From Burkholderiales bacterium PBB6 (GTDB lineage Bacteria > Pseudomonadota > Gammaproteobacteria > Burkholderiales > Burkholderiaceae_C), in the NCBI GenBank assembly GCA_002255925.1, contig NKIH01000001.1, positions 1,116,001-1,180,000 of the forward strand: DNA of 64,000 bases, written 5' to 3'. The translations under genes were made by a program, and so were the position numbers. The first letter of the stretch is position 1. Each line of letters begins with the position of its first letter. The notes under the pieces were generated by a model. The model did no database searches. It had not been told where the DNA came from and worked only from the letters and a program-made list of their open reading frames with translations. Shown here in pieces: positions 39,100-47,142 of this stretch.

Positions 39100-39531
39100 T
39101 CAGCGCGTGGCGCGGCGGCGAACCGCGTCGAGGTAGGCGTGGCCGTCGGGTGGCTGCCCGCTGCGCTGAGAGGCCCAGATCATCTCGCCGAGGCATTCCA
39201 TCACCTCGTGCTGGGCGTCGTGCAGCGAATTGCGCTTGGCGGCCAGCAACTCCACCGCCTGGCGGATGCCACGCGGCTGGTCGATCGACACCTGCTCGCT
39301 GATGGTCAGGTGCATCGACAGATGCAGGAACGGGTTGGTGCGGCCGTCGTCCACCGTGTAGACCTCGGCCAGCGCGGCTTCCACGTCGCTCAGGTCGCCG
39401 TGGTATTCCGGGTGTTCGTCGATCCAGCCGGCGGCCAGAACTTCAATCGGGGCCATGGGCTGGCCGCTGCGCTGCTTCGCGAGGGTTTCGCAGAAGAAGC
39501 GGCGGACGTCGTTTTGTGATGGCTGGAACAT
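39100..39531 (-). CDS. DUF1841 family protein
   Basis: 143 residues, matching the DUF1841 family common in beta- and gammaproteobacteria: FQPSQNDVRRFFCETLAKQ, HPEYHGDLSD, and the His-rich NPFLHLSMHLTISEQVSIDQPRGIR. Function unknown. ATG 39531 is chosen; a much longer frame upstream is a shadow of the TauE gene. It is divergent from the TauE/SafE gene by 18 bases. Confidence 0.85.
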   Translation of the reverse strand: MFQPSQNDVRRFFCETLAKQRSGQPMAPIEVLAAGWIDEHPEYHGDLSDVEAALAEVYTVDDGRTNPFLHLSMHLTISEQVSIDQPRGIRQAVELLAAKRNSLHDAQHEVMECLGEMIWASQRSGQPPDGHAYLDAVRRRATR

Positions 39532-39549
39532 TCGAGAATTGTCGCCGCG

Positions 39550-40302
39550 ATGAGCAACTTGATCACTGACCCGGCCTTTTACCTTGTCGCCATCCCGGCG
39601 GTGCTGCTGATGGGCATTTCCAAGAGCGGCTTCGGCGCGGGGTTCGGTGCGCTGGCGGTGCCGCTGATGGCCCTGGCTGTGCCCGTGCCGCAGGCGGCGG
39701 CCGTGATGCTGCCGCTGCTGGCCATCATGGACGCCATGGGCCTGATGGCACTGATCCGCCAGGCTGACAGGCCGCTGCTGGGCCTGCTGGTGCCCGCTGG
39801 CTTGCTGGGCACCGTCATCGGCACGGTGCTCTTCGGGTTGCTGTCGGCCAAGGTGGTGGCGGGCGTGGTGGGTGCCGTGACGCTGGCTTTCCTGGCGATC
39901 CGGCTGGTGTTTCCGCCCAGGGCAGATGCCCCGCCGCCGCCGCGCTGGCTCGGTTTTATGCTGGGCACCACGGCGGGCTTCACCAGCTTCGTGGCCCATG
40001 CGGGCGGGCCGCCGGTGGGCTTTTACCTGCTGCCGCAGCGGCTGGCGCCGGTGGTGTTCACGGCCACCACGGCCGTGCTGTTTGCGGTCATCAATGCGTC
40101 GAAGTGGGTGCCCTATGCCTGGCTGGGCCTGATCGACACCCGCAACCTGCTTACCTCACTGGTGCTGGCACCGCTGGCGCCGGTCGGGGTGTGGATCGGG
40201 CTGAAGGTGGTGCGGCACATCAACCCGGTCTGGTTCTACCGGCTGTTCCACCTCGGCATGGGCCTCACCGGCATCAAGCTGCTGTGGGATGGGCTGCACT
40301 GA
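39550..40302 (+). CDS. TauE/SafE family anion exporter
   Basis: 250 residues with about eight membrane helices and TSUP-type motifs GISKSGFGAGFGALAVPLM near the start and GFTSFVAHAGGPPVGFYLLP in the middle. The family exports sulfite, sulfoacetate or other organosulfur or carboxylate anions; substrate is unknown here. Its 3' end overlaps the convergent amidohydrolase gene by 29 bases. Confidence 0.88.
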   Translation: MSNLITDPAFYLVAIPAVLLMGISKSGFGAGFGALAVPLMALAVPVPQAAAVMLPLLAIMDAMGLMALIRQADRPLLGLLVPAGLLGTVIGTVLFGLLSAKVVAGVVGAVTLAFLAIRLVFPPRADAPPPPRWLGFMLGTTAGFTSFVAHAGGPPVGFYLLPQRLAPVVFTATTAVLFAVINASKWVPYAWLGLIDTRNLLTSLVLAPLAPVGVWIGLKVVRHINPVWFYRLFHLGMGLTGIKLLWDGLH

Positions 40303-41158
40303 AGCCCAGCAGGCGCATCGCGTTTTCCTTCAGGATGAGCGGCTTGACCTTGTCCTTGAAGCCGGCCTCGTCGAAGTCCTTCATCCAGCGCTCGGGCGTG
40401 ATCAGCGGGTAGTCGCTGCCGAACAGCATGCGGTCTTTCAGCAGGGTGTTGGCGTACTGCACCAGCTGCTGCGGGAAGTACTTCGGGCTCCAGCCGCTCA
40501 GGTCGATCCAGATGTTCGGCTTGTGCAGCGCCAGGCTCAGCGCCTCGTCCTGCCACGGCCAGCTGGGGTGGGCAATCACGATCTGGATGTCGGGGAAGTC
40601 GATCGCCACGTCTTCCAGCAGCATCGGATTGCTGTTCTGCAGCCGCAGGCCGCCACCGCAGCGCATGCCTGAGCCGATGCCCGAATGCCCGCTGTGGAAG
40701 ATGGCGGGCAGCTTGTACTCGGCGATCACCTCATACAGCGGCCAGGCCATGCGGTCGTAGGGCAGGAAGCCCTGCACGGTCGGGTGGAACTTGAAGCCCT
40801 TGACGCCGTGCTCCTCGATCAGCCGGCGGGCTTCACGCGCACCCATCTTGCCCTTGTGCGGGTCGATGCTGGCGAAGGCCACCATCATGTCGCTGTTCTT
40901 CTGCGCCGCGTCGCAGATCTCTTCGTTCGGGATGCGGCGCCGGCCCAGCTGCGATTCGCTGTCCACCGTGAACATCACCAGGCCGATCTTGCGCTCGCGG
41001 TAGTAGGCCACCGTCTCCTCGATGGTGGGGCGCAGGCTGGAGCCGAAGTACTTGTCCGCCGCGCGGTCGTATTCCTCGCCGTAGCTGTCAAACGGATTGC
41101 GGCAGGACACCTCGGCATGGGTGTGGATGTCGATGGCAATGAGCTCAGAGGTGTTCAT
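40274..41158 (-). CDS. Amidohydrolase-family C-C/C-N hydrolase, CouO-like candidate
   Basis: 294 residues of the amidohydrolase-2 family: metal-binding H12/H14 in DIHTHAE, KFHPTVQGF, FHSGHSG, IVIAHPSWPW and the catalytic Asp in LFGSDYPLI. It is divergent from a CoA-ligase/beta-oxidation operon. In Rhodococcus jostii CouO, a metal-dependent amidohydrolase, hydrolyses 4-hydroxyphenyl-beta-ketoacyl-CoA; the same role here is inferred from context, not from a residue-level signature. ATG 41158 lies 25 bases from the first palindrome of the divergent promoter. Alternative: decarboxylase or lactonase of the same family. Confidence 0.8.
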   Translation of the reverse strand: MNTSELIAIDIHTHAEVSCRNPFDSYGEEYDRAADKYFGSSLRPTIEETVAYYRERKIGLVMFTVDSESQLGRRRIPNEEICDAAQKNSDMMVAFASIDPHKGKMGAREARRLIEEHGVKGFKFHPTVQGFLPYDRMAWPLYEVIAEYKLPAIFHSGHSGIGSGMRCGGGLRLQNSNPMLLEDVAIDFPDIQIVIAHPSWPWQDEALSLALHKPNIWIDLSGWSPKYFPQQLVQYANTLLKDRMLFGSDYPLITPERWMKDFDEAGFKDKVKPLILKENAMRLLGFSAAHPTAA

Positions 41159-41183
41159 GGGATCTCGGCTTGCGATGGGTGGA

Positions 41184-41208
41184 ATTTATTTAATTATGAG
41201 AACTAAAT
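41184..41208. promoter_or_regulatory. 25-bp palindromic operator, site 1
   Basis: ATTTATTT at 41184-41191 and AACTAAAT at 41201-41208 form an imperfect palindrome with 8-base arms and 9 bases between (7 of 8 paired). It ends 25 bases from the amidohydrolase start codon, so it overlaps that promoter. The reverse complement of site 2 aligns with it over the whole 25 bases with 18 identities by eye. Confidence 0.7.
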
Positions 41209-41320
41209 GCCCGGTCGGCAAGTGGCCGAAGTTGGTGGGGGCATGGCGCTGTCTACTCTGCAAATGCAGACCTAGGGTAAGGCCTCATAGGGTTTGTTCT
41301 GTCTGTCCGGGAAGGTGGCA

Positions 41321-41345
41321 ATTTAGTTCAATGTAATAAGTAAAT
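41321..41345. promoter_or_regulatory. 25-bp palindromic operator, site 2
   Basis: ATTTAGTT at 41321-41328 and AAGTAAAT at 41338-41345 form the second copy: same arm length and spacer as site 1. It ends 29 bases before the crotonase ATG, so it lies over the promoter of the catabolic operon. The MarR-type protein encoded last in that operon is the obvious candidate to bind both. Confidence 0.7.
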
Positions 41346-41374
41346 AGACACTGCAACCGCCTGAGGTCCCGACC

Positions 41375-42196
41375 ATGTCAGATCACGCCGCCCTGCCTTT
41401 TGTTGCCGCCACCGGGGTGCTTGCCACCCTGGACTTGCTGAAGATCGAAACCCAGGGGCCGGTGCTGCACCTGCGCCTCGATCGGCCCGTCAAGCGCAAC
41501 GCCATCAGCGACAGCCTGATCCAGCAGATCCACACGGCCTTCATCAACCTGCCGGAAGAGATCCGCGCCGTGGTGGTGAGCGGCGAGGGCGCGCACTTCT
41601 GCGCCGGCCTCGATCTGTCTGAACTGGTGGAGCGTGACATTGGTGGTGCGGTGCTGCACTCCCGCATGTGGCATGCCGCGTTTGACGCGGTGCAATTCGG
41701 CCGCGTGCCGGTGGTGGCCGTGCTGCACGGCGCGGTGGTGGGCGGCGGGCTGGAGCTGGCCAGCGCCTGCCATGTGCGCGTCGCCGAAGACTCGGCCTAC
41801 TTCGGCCTGCCCGAAGGCCAGCGCGGCATCTTCGTGGGCGGCGGTGGCTCGGCCCGCATCCCGCGCCTGATCGGTGTGGCCCGCATGAGCGACCTGATGC
41901 TGACCGGCCGCGTGTTTGACGCCGACGAGGCGCAGCAGATGGCGCTGGTGAACTACCGCGCTGCGGATGGCGAAGGCCTGGCCCGTGGCCTGGCGCTGGC
42001 GCACCGCATCGCCACCAACGCACCGATGTCGAATTTCGCCGTGATGCACGCACTGCCGCGCATCGCTGACCAGTCGCAATCCGAGGGCCTGTTCACCGAG
42101 GCCCTGATGGCAGCGGTGGCCGAGAGCACGCCGGAAGCCCAGACCCGCCTGCGCGCTTTCCTGGAAGGCCGCGCCAGCAAGGTGGTGAAGTCATGA
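41375..42196 (+). CDS. Enoyl-CoA hydratase/crotonase family protein
   Basis: 273 residues. The crotonase core is clear: RPVKRNAIS, SGEGAHFCAGLDLSEL (oxyanion-hole region) and GGGLELASACHVRVAEDSAYFGLPEGQRG. Both hydratase Glu positions are kept: E127 in GGGLE and E147 in LPE, 20 residues apart as E144/E164 in rat mitochondrial hydratase. That favours true hydration of a cinnamoyl-CoA over the retro-aldol lyase. First gene of the operon; its stop overlaps the ligase start by four bases. No strong ribosome site is needed to decide the ATG, which is the only good start. Confidence 0.88.
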   Translation: MSDHAALPFVAATGVLATLDLLKIETQGPVLHLRLDRPVKRNAISDSLIQQIHTAFINLPEEIRAVVVSGEGAHFCAGLDLSELVERDIGGAVLHSRMWHAAFDAVQFGRVPVVAVLHGAVVGGGLELASACHVRVAEDSAYFGLPEGQRGIFVGGGGSARIPRLIGVARMSDLMLTGRVFDADEAQQMALVNYRAADGEGLARGLALAHRIATNAPMSNFAVMHALPRIADQSQSEGLFTEALMAAVAESTPEAQTRLRAFLEGRASKVVKS

Positions 42197-44070
42197 GCGC
42201 CGCAAGAGGCGCGCGTTGGCGCGATGCCCGGGTGGGCGGCTGCGTGGAGGCGGCGCTGGAACGCCGCGCCGATGGCGCCCAGGTGCTGCGCTCGGCCGAG
42301 CCGCTGGGCTGGTTCCCGGCGCGGCTGACTGACCCGCTGGAGCAATGGGCCGCTGAAGCGCCTGACCGCAGCTTCGTGGCCAAGCGCCACCAGGGCGGCG
42401 ACTGGCAGCACATCAGCTATGCCCAGATGCTGCAGCGCGCCCAAGCCGTGGGCCAGGCGCTGGCCGTGCGCGGCCTGGGGCCGGACCGCCCGGTGGCCAT
42501 CCTGTCTGACAACGACCTGGAGCACCTCACGCTGGTGCTGGGCGCCTTGTGGGCGGGTGTGCCGGTGGTACCGGTCTCGCCGGCCTACAGCCTTGTCTCA
42601 CAAGACTACGGCAAGCTGCGCCACATTCTGGGCACCGTCACGCCGGGCCTCGTGTTTGCAGCCAATGCGGCGTACGGCCGCGCCATTGCTGCGGTGGTGC
42701 CCGCCACCACCGAGGTGGTGTTGACCAGCGGCGCCATGGACGACCGCACCGTCACCCCGTTTGCTGACCTGCTGGCCACTGTGCCGGGCGAGGCGGGCGC
42801 GGCAGCGCATGCGGCCGTCGGCCCCGACACCATCGCCAAGTTCCTGTTCACGTCTGGCTCGACCAAGGCGCCCAAGGGCGTGGTGAATACCCACCGCATG
42901 ATGTGCGCGAATCTGCAGATGATTCGCCAGACCATGGCCTTCCTGGCCGACGAGCCGCCGGTGCTGGTCGACTGGCTGCCCTGGAACCATACCTTTGGTG
43001 GCAACCACAACGTCGGCATCGCGCTCTACAACGGCGGCACGCTGTACATCGACGAGGGCAAGCCCACGCCCAAGGGCATCCAGGAAACGCTGCGCAACCT
43101 GCGCGAGATTTCGCCCACCGTGTACTTCAACGTGCCCAAGGGCTTCGAGGAAATCGCGCGGGCCATGTCCACCGACACGGTGCTGCGTGACCGCCTGTTC
43201 GCCAACTGCAAGGCCTTCATGTTTGCAGGCGCCGGCCTGAGCCAGGCCGTGTGGGACCAGCTCGATGCCCACGGTGAAGCGGCCACCGGTGAGCGCGTGC
43301 GCATCATCACCGGCCTGGGCATGACCGAAACCGCGCCTTCGTGCACCTTCGCGGTGAACACCGATGTGCGCTCGGGCGACATCGGTTTGCCTGCGCCAGG
43401 CGTGGAAGTGAAGCTGGTGCCCGAAGCCGATGGCGGCCTGCATGGCAAGGTCGAGATCCGCTTCCGTGGCCCGCACGTGATGCCCGGCTACTGGCGCGCG
43501 CCGGAAGCCACCGCCGACGCGTTCGACGAAGAAGGCTTCTACAAGACCGGCGATGCGGTGGTGTGGGTGGACCCCGCCAACCCGCAGCGCGGCCTGCGCT
43601 TTGATGGCCGGCTGGCCGAAGACTTCAAGCTGTCCACCGGCACCTTCGTGAGCGTCGGCCCGCTGCGCGCCCGCGTGATCGCCGAGGGTGACCCCTGCGT
43701 GCAGGACGTGGTGGTGACGGGCTTGAACCGCGATGAGATCGGCCTGCTGATCTTCCCGCGGGCGGACGAATGCCGCCAGCTGGCGGGCCTGCCCGCCGGC
43801 ACGCCGCTGCCCGAGGTGCTGCACGCCGCACCGGTGCGCGCATTTTTCCAGGGCCTGGCCAACCGCCTCTGGGCGGCAGGCACGGGCAGCGCCAACCGGC
43901 CAACCCGCATGCACTTGCTGGCCGAGCCGCCGTCCATCGACCAGGGCGAGGTGACCGACAAGGGCTCGATCAACCAGCGTGCGGTGCTGGCCGTGCGCGC
44001 CGCGCTGGTGGAGGCGCTGTACGAGGGCGCCGCCAGCGACCCCTACGTCATCCTGCCGCAAACCCGCTGA
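42193..44070 (+). CDS. fcs: Feruloyl-CoA synthase-like aryl-CoA ligase
   Basis: 625 residues, the length of Fcs-type feruloyl-CoA synthases. ATP-binding TSGSTKAPKG at 220-229, GLGMTETAP near 376 and YKTGDAVVWVDPANPQRGLRFDGR near 450 are adenylate-forming enzyme motifs; the last replaces the usual D-R pattern with FDGRLAEDFKLSTG. It should activate a hydroxycinnamate with ATP and CoA. Gene order (crotonase, ligase, SDR) supports an aromatic acid substrate. Exact substrate, ferulate, p-coumarate or a relative, is not shown by sequence. Confidence 0.87.
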   Translation: MSAARGARWRDARVGGCVEAALERRADGAQVLRSAEPLGWFPARLTDPLEQWAAEAPDRSFVAKRHQGGDWQHISYAQMLQRAQAVGQALAVRGLGPDRPVAILSDNDLEHLTLVLGALWAGVPVVPVSPAYSLVSQDYGKLRHILGTVTPGLVFAANAAYGRAIAAVVPATTEVVLTSGAMDDRTVTPFADLLATVPGEAGAAAHAAVGPDTIAKFLFTSGSTKAPKGVVNTHRMMCANLQMIRQTMAFLADEPPVLVDWLPWNHTFGGNHNVGIALYNGGTLYIDEGKPTPKGIQETLRNLREISPTVYFNVPKGFEEIARAMSTDTVLRDRLFANCKAFMFAGAGLSQAVWDQLDAHGEAATGERVRIITGLGMTETAPSCTFAVNTDVRSGDIGLPAPGVEVKLVPEADGGLHGKVEIRFRGPHVMPGYWRAPEATADAFDEEGFYKTGDAVVWVDPANPQRGLRFDGRLAEDFKLSTGTFVSVGPLRARVIAEGDPCVQDVVVTGLNRDEIGLLIFPRADECRQLAGLPAGTPLPEVLHAAPVRAFFQGLANRLWAAGTGSANRPTRMHLLAEPPSIDQGEVTDKGSINQRAVLAVRAALVEALYEGAASDPYVILPQTR

Positions 44071-44086
44071 CCCCGAGGGAAAATCC

Positions 44087-44851
44087 ATGAACGTACAAGG
44101 ACAAGCCGCCCTGGTGACGGGCGGAGGCTCCGGCCTCGGTGAAGCCGTGGCGCGCGAACTGGCCCGCCTGGGCGCCCGCGTGGCGGTGCTCGACGTGAAC
44201 GCGGCCGGTGCGGCGCGCGTGGCTGCAGAGATCGGCGGCATCGCCTGCACCTGCGACATCACCAATGCCGATGACGTGACCGCGGCGCTTGATGCAGCGG
44301 AAGCGGCGCACGGCCCGGCCCGCATCCTGATGAACATCGCCGGCATCGGCACCGCCAAGCGGGTGATTGCCCGTGACGGCTCCCCCGCGCCGCTGGCTGA
44401 TTTCGAGCGCGTGGTCCGCATCAACCTGGTGGGCACCTACAACGTCATCCGCCTGGCCGCGGCCCGCATGGCCCGCCTGGACGGGCTGGACGACGGCGAG
44501 CGCGGCGTGATCGTCAACACCGCCTCGGTGGCGGCGTTCGACGGCCAGGTGGGCCAGGAAGCCTATGCGGCCTCGAAGGCCGGTGTGGCCGGCATGACGC
44601 TGCCGCTGGCGCGTGACCTGGCCCAGTGGGGCATCCGGGTCAACACCATTGCGCCGGGGCTGTTCGCCACGCCGCTGCTGCAGGAGTTGCCCGCCGAGGT
44701 GCAACAGTCGCTGGCGTCCTCGATTCCGTTCCCGAAGCGCCTGGGCCTGCCGGCCGAATTTGCCGCACTGGCCGCCCACATGGTGGCCAACGGCCACCTG
44801 AACGGCGAAGTGGTGCGCCTGGATGGCGCCCTGCGCATGGCGCCGCGCTGA
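44087..44851 (+). CDS. SDR-family 3-hydroxyacyl-CoA dehydrogenase-like protein
   Basis: 254 residues. NAD-binding [10 protein letters not shown] near 11-20, the NIAGIG loop, and the catalytic S-x-Y-x-x-x-K pattern in [23 protein letters not shown]. The C-terminal [18 protein letters not shown] resembles type-II 3-hydroxyacyl-CoA dehydrogenases (HSD17B10-like). In context it would oxidise the 3-hydroxy intermediate to the beta-keto-CoA. Start is 16 bases after the ligase stop. Confidence 0.85.
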   Translation: MNVQGQAALVTGGGSGLGEAVARELARLGARVAVLDVNAAGAARVAAEIGGIACTCDITNADDVTAALDAAEAAHGPARILMNIAGIGTAKRVIARDGSPAPLADFERVVRINLVGTYNVIRLAAARMARLDGLDDGERGVIVNTASVAAFDGQVGQEAYAASKAGVAGMTLPLARDLAQWGIRVNTIAPGLFATPLLQELPAEVQQSLASSIPFPKRLGLPAEFAALAAHMVANGHLNGEVVRLDGALRMAPR

Positions 44852-44903
44852 CCCTGTTTGAGTTCCTTCCCCCGTTCGAGACACAACACGTTTGGAGACT
44901 CCC

Positions 44904-46055
44904 ATGACCCGACCCTCCCGTCCGTTTGTTCGCAGCCTGATGACCGCTGCCGTGCTGGGGCTGGCTGCCACGGCCGCCCTGGCCGATCTGACCATCGGCG
45001 TCAGCCTGCCGCTGACCGGCCCTGCGTCGGGCCTGGGCCTGCCGGTGCAGAACTACATCAAGCTCTGGCCGACCTCGATCGCCGGCGAGAAGCTCAAGGT
45101 CATCGTGCTGGATGACGCCACCGACCCGACGCGCGGTGTGCAGAACGCCCGTCGTTTCGTGACGGAAGACAAGGTCGACGTGATCATGGGCTCGGCCGCC
45201 ACCCCGGTGGTGATTCCGATGGCCGACGTGGCCTTTGAAACCCAGACGCCGCAGCTGATGCTGTCGCCCGGCGTGCTGGTGGCCGGCAAGGACGCGTGGT
45301 CGTTCCGCCTGCCCCAGGGCAATGCGGTGATGGCGCATGCGCTGATCGAACACATGAAGAAGCTCAACGTGAAGACGCTGGGCTTCCTGGGCTACACCGA
45401 TGCCTACGGCGAAAGCTGGCTGAAGGACTTCCAGGACCAATCCGCACTGCTGGGCGGCCCGAAGATCGTCGCCACCGAGCGCTTCGCACGCTCGGACACC
45501 AGCGTCACCGCGCAGGCGCTGAAGCTGGTCTCGGCCAACCCGGACGCGATGCTGGTGGTGGCCTCGGGCAGCGGTGCCGCGATGCCGCACAAGGCGCTGA
45601 TCGAGCGCGGCTACAAGGGCCGCATCTACCAGACGCACGCCGCAGCCTCGCGCGATTTGATGCGCGTTGGCGGCAAGGACGTGGAAGGCTCGTTCGTGGT
45701 GTCCGGCCCGGCCGTGGTGCCTGAGCAACTGGCCGCTGGCCACCCGTCGAAGGCGCTGGCACAGGACTACGTCAACAAGTACGAAGCCGCGTATGGCAAG
45801 GGCAGCCGCAACCAGTTCGGCGCCCATGCGTTCGACGCCGTGGTGGTGCTGGAAAAGGCCGTGCCGATGGCGCTGAAGAAGGCCCGCCCGGGCACCCCGG
45901 CGTTCCGTGCCGCGCTGCGTGAGGCGTTTGAAACGATGGGCCGCACGCCGGTATCGCAAGGCGTGCTGAACTACACCAAGGACAACCACTGGGGTTTCAC
46001 CACCGAAACTGGTGTCATCCTCAAGGTGGTGAATGGCGACTGGAAGGTGGAGTGA
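44904..46055 (+). CDS. Liv-type ABC transporter substrate-binding protein
   Basis: 383 residues with a signal peptide ending ATAALA and the Peripla_BP_6 fold (LTIGVSLPLTGPASGLGLP, DDATDPTRGVQNARRFVTEDKVDVIMGSA, LGFLGYTDAYGESW). The family covers branched-chain amino acids and, in many soil bacteria, aromatic acids; its place inside the ligase operon suggests an aromatic acid such as a hydroxycinnamate. ATG 44904 has a GGAG ribosome site. Followed by permease and ATPase genes. Confidence 0.87.
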   Translation: MTRPSRPFVRSLMTAAVLGLAATAALADLTIGVSLPLTGPASGLGLPVQNYIKLWPTSIAGEKLKVIVLDDATDPTRGVQNARRFVTEDKVDVIMGSAATPVVIPMADVAFETQTPQLMLSPGVLVAGKDAWSFRLPQGNAVMAHALIEHMKKLNVKTLGFLGYTDAYGESWLKDFQDQSALLGGPKIVATERFARSDTSVTAQALKLVSANPDAMLVVASGSGAAMPHKALIERGYKGRIYQTHAAASRDLMRVGGKDVEGSFVVSGPAVVPEQLAAGHPSKALAQDYVNKYEAAYGKGSRNQFGAHAFDAVVVLEKAVPMALKKARPGTPAFRAALREAFETMGRTPVSQGVLNYTKDNHWGFTTETGVILKVVNGDWKVE

Positions 46056-46103
46056 TCCACCCCCTGAAGCGCCCGTGTTCTTGAACCAGAGGTAGACAGG
46101 CCC

Positions 46104-47141
46104 ATGGACTTTTCAATTGCCAGCATCCTGGCCCTGGACGGAGTGACCAACGGCGCGGTGTACGCGCTGCTGGCCCTGGCCACGGTGCTGTTGTTCGCCG
46201 TGACGCGGGTGATCTTCATCCCGCAGGGCGAGTTCGTGGCCTTCGGGGCACTCACGCTGGCCATGATGCAGGCCGGCACCGTACCAGGCACCGTGTGGCT
46301 GGTGCTGGTGCTGGCCGGCCTGGCCGCGCTGCAGGAGGCGGTGGCGGGCTGGCGCGCGCACCGGCCCTTGCGGCACACGCTGCGGGCCGTGCTGGGCGTG
46401 CTGGCCTGGCCCGTGGTGGCCGCGCTGGTGGTGCGCTGGGCGGCTCCGCAGCAGTTCCCGCTGGGGGTGCAGGCCGTGCTGACGCTGGCGCTGGTCACCC
46501 CGCTGGGTGGCCTGATCTACCGACTGGCCTATGAATCGCTGGCTGATGCCAGCGTGCTGGTGCTGCTCATCGTCTCGGTGGGCGTGCACTTCGTGCTGAC
46601 CGGCCTGGGCCTGTATGCCTTCGGCGCTGAAGGCTTCCGCAACCCGCCGTTCTGGGACGAGCGCTTCGCCTGGGGCCCGCTCACCCTGTCGGGCCAGACG
46701 CTGATCGTCTTCGGCGTGTCAATGGCGCTGATCGTGATGCTGTGGCTGTTCTTCGAGCGCTCGCTCTGGGGCAAGGCCCTGCGCGCCACGGCGGTGAACC
46801 GCCTGGGTGCGCGGCTGATGGGCATTTCGTCCACCGGTGCCGGCCGCCTCAGCTTCACGATGGCCGCTTTCATCGGTGCCTTGTCGGGCCTGCTGATCGG
46901 GCCGACCACCACCATCTTTTATGACTCCGGTTTCCTGATCGGCCTCAAGGGCTTCGTGGCAGCGGTGTTCGCCGGCCTGTCCAGCTATCCGCTGGCGCTG
47001 GTGGGCGCACTGGGTGTCGGCCTGCTGGAGAGCTTCGGCTCGTTCTGGGCCAGCGCCTTCAAGGAAGTGATCGTGTTCGGCGCGATCCTGCCGGTGTTGT
47101 TGTGGCGCTCGCTGCGCGACCCCCATGTGGAAGAGCACTGA
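46104..47141 (+). CDS. livH: Branched-chain-type ABC permease LivH
   Basis: 345 residues with about nine membrane helices. Start [29 protein letters not shown] and the C-terminal [27 protein letters not shown] block are typical of LivH; about 50 extra residues (the ARG-rich stretch near 75-110) make it longer than usual. It forms half of the permease with the LivM part of the next gene, one base downstream. Confidence 0.87.
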   Translation: MDFSIASILALDGVTNGAVYALLALATVLLFAVTRVIFIPQGEFVAFGALTLAMMQAGTVPGTVWLVLVLAGLAALQEAVAGWRAHRPLRHTLRAVLGVLAWPVVAALVVRWAAPQQFPLGVQAVLTLALVTPLGGLIYRLAYESLADASVLVLLIVSVGVHFVLTGLGLYAFGAEGFRNPPFWDERFAWGPLTLSGQTLIVFGVSMALIVMLWLFFERSLWGKALRATAVNRLGARLMGISSTGAGRLSFTMAAFIGALSGLLIGPTTTIFYDSGFLIGLKGFVAAVFAGLSSYPLALVGALGVGLLESFGSFWASAFKEVIVFGAILPVLLWRSLRDPHVEEH

Positions 47142-47142
47142 G

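Noticed and set aside
39532-39999. N-terminal extension of the DUF1841 frame
   Set aside because: The extra 156 residues are antisense to the TauE/SafE gene and are Gln/His/Arg-rich; the ATG at 39531 starts the family domain.
40274-41158. Naming the amidohydrolase as a decarboxylase
   Set aside because: The family includes decarboxylases, but no residue signature separates them by eye; context with a CoA ligase and SDR fits a CouO-like hydrolase better.
42598-44436. 612-codon minus-strand frame opposite the CoA ligase
   Set aside because: No domain seen; the plus-strand ligase motifs are complete and the codon phase matches.
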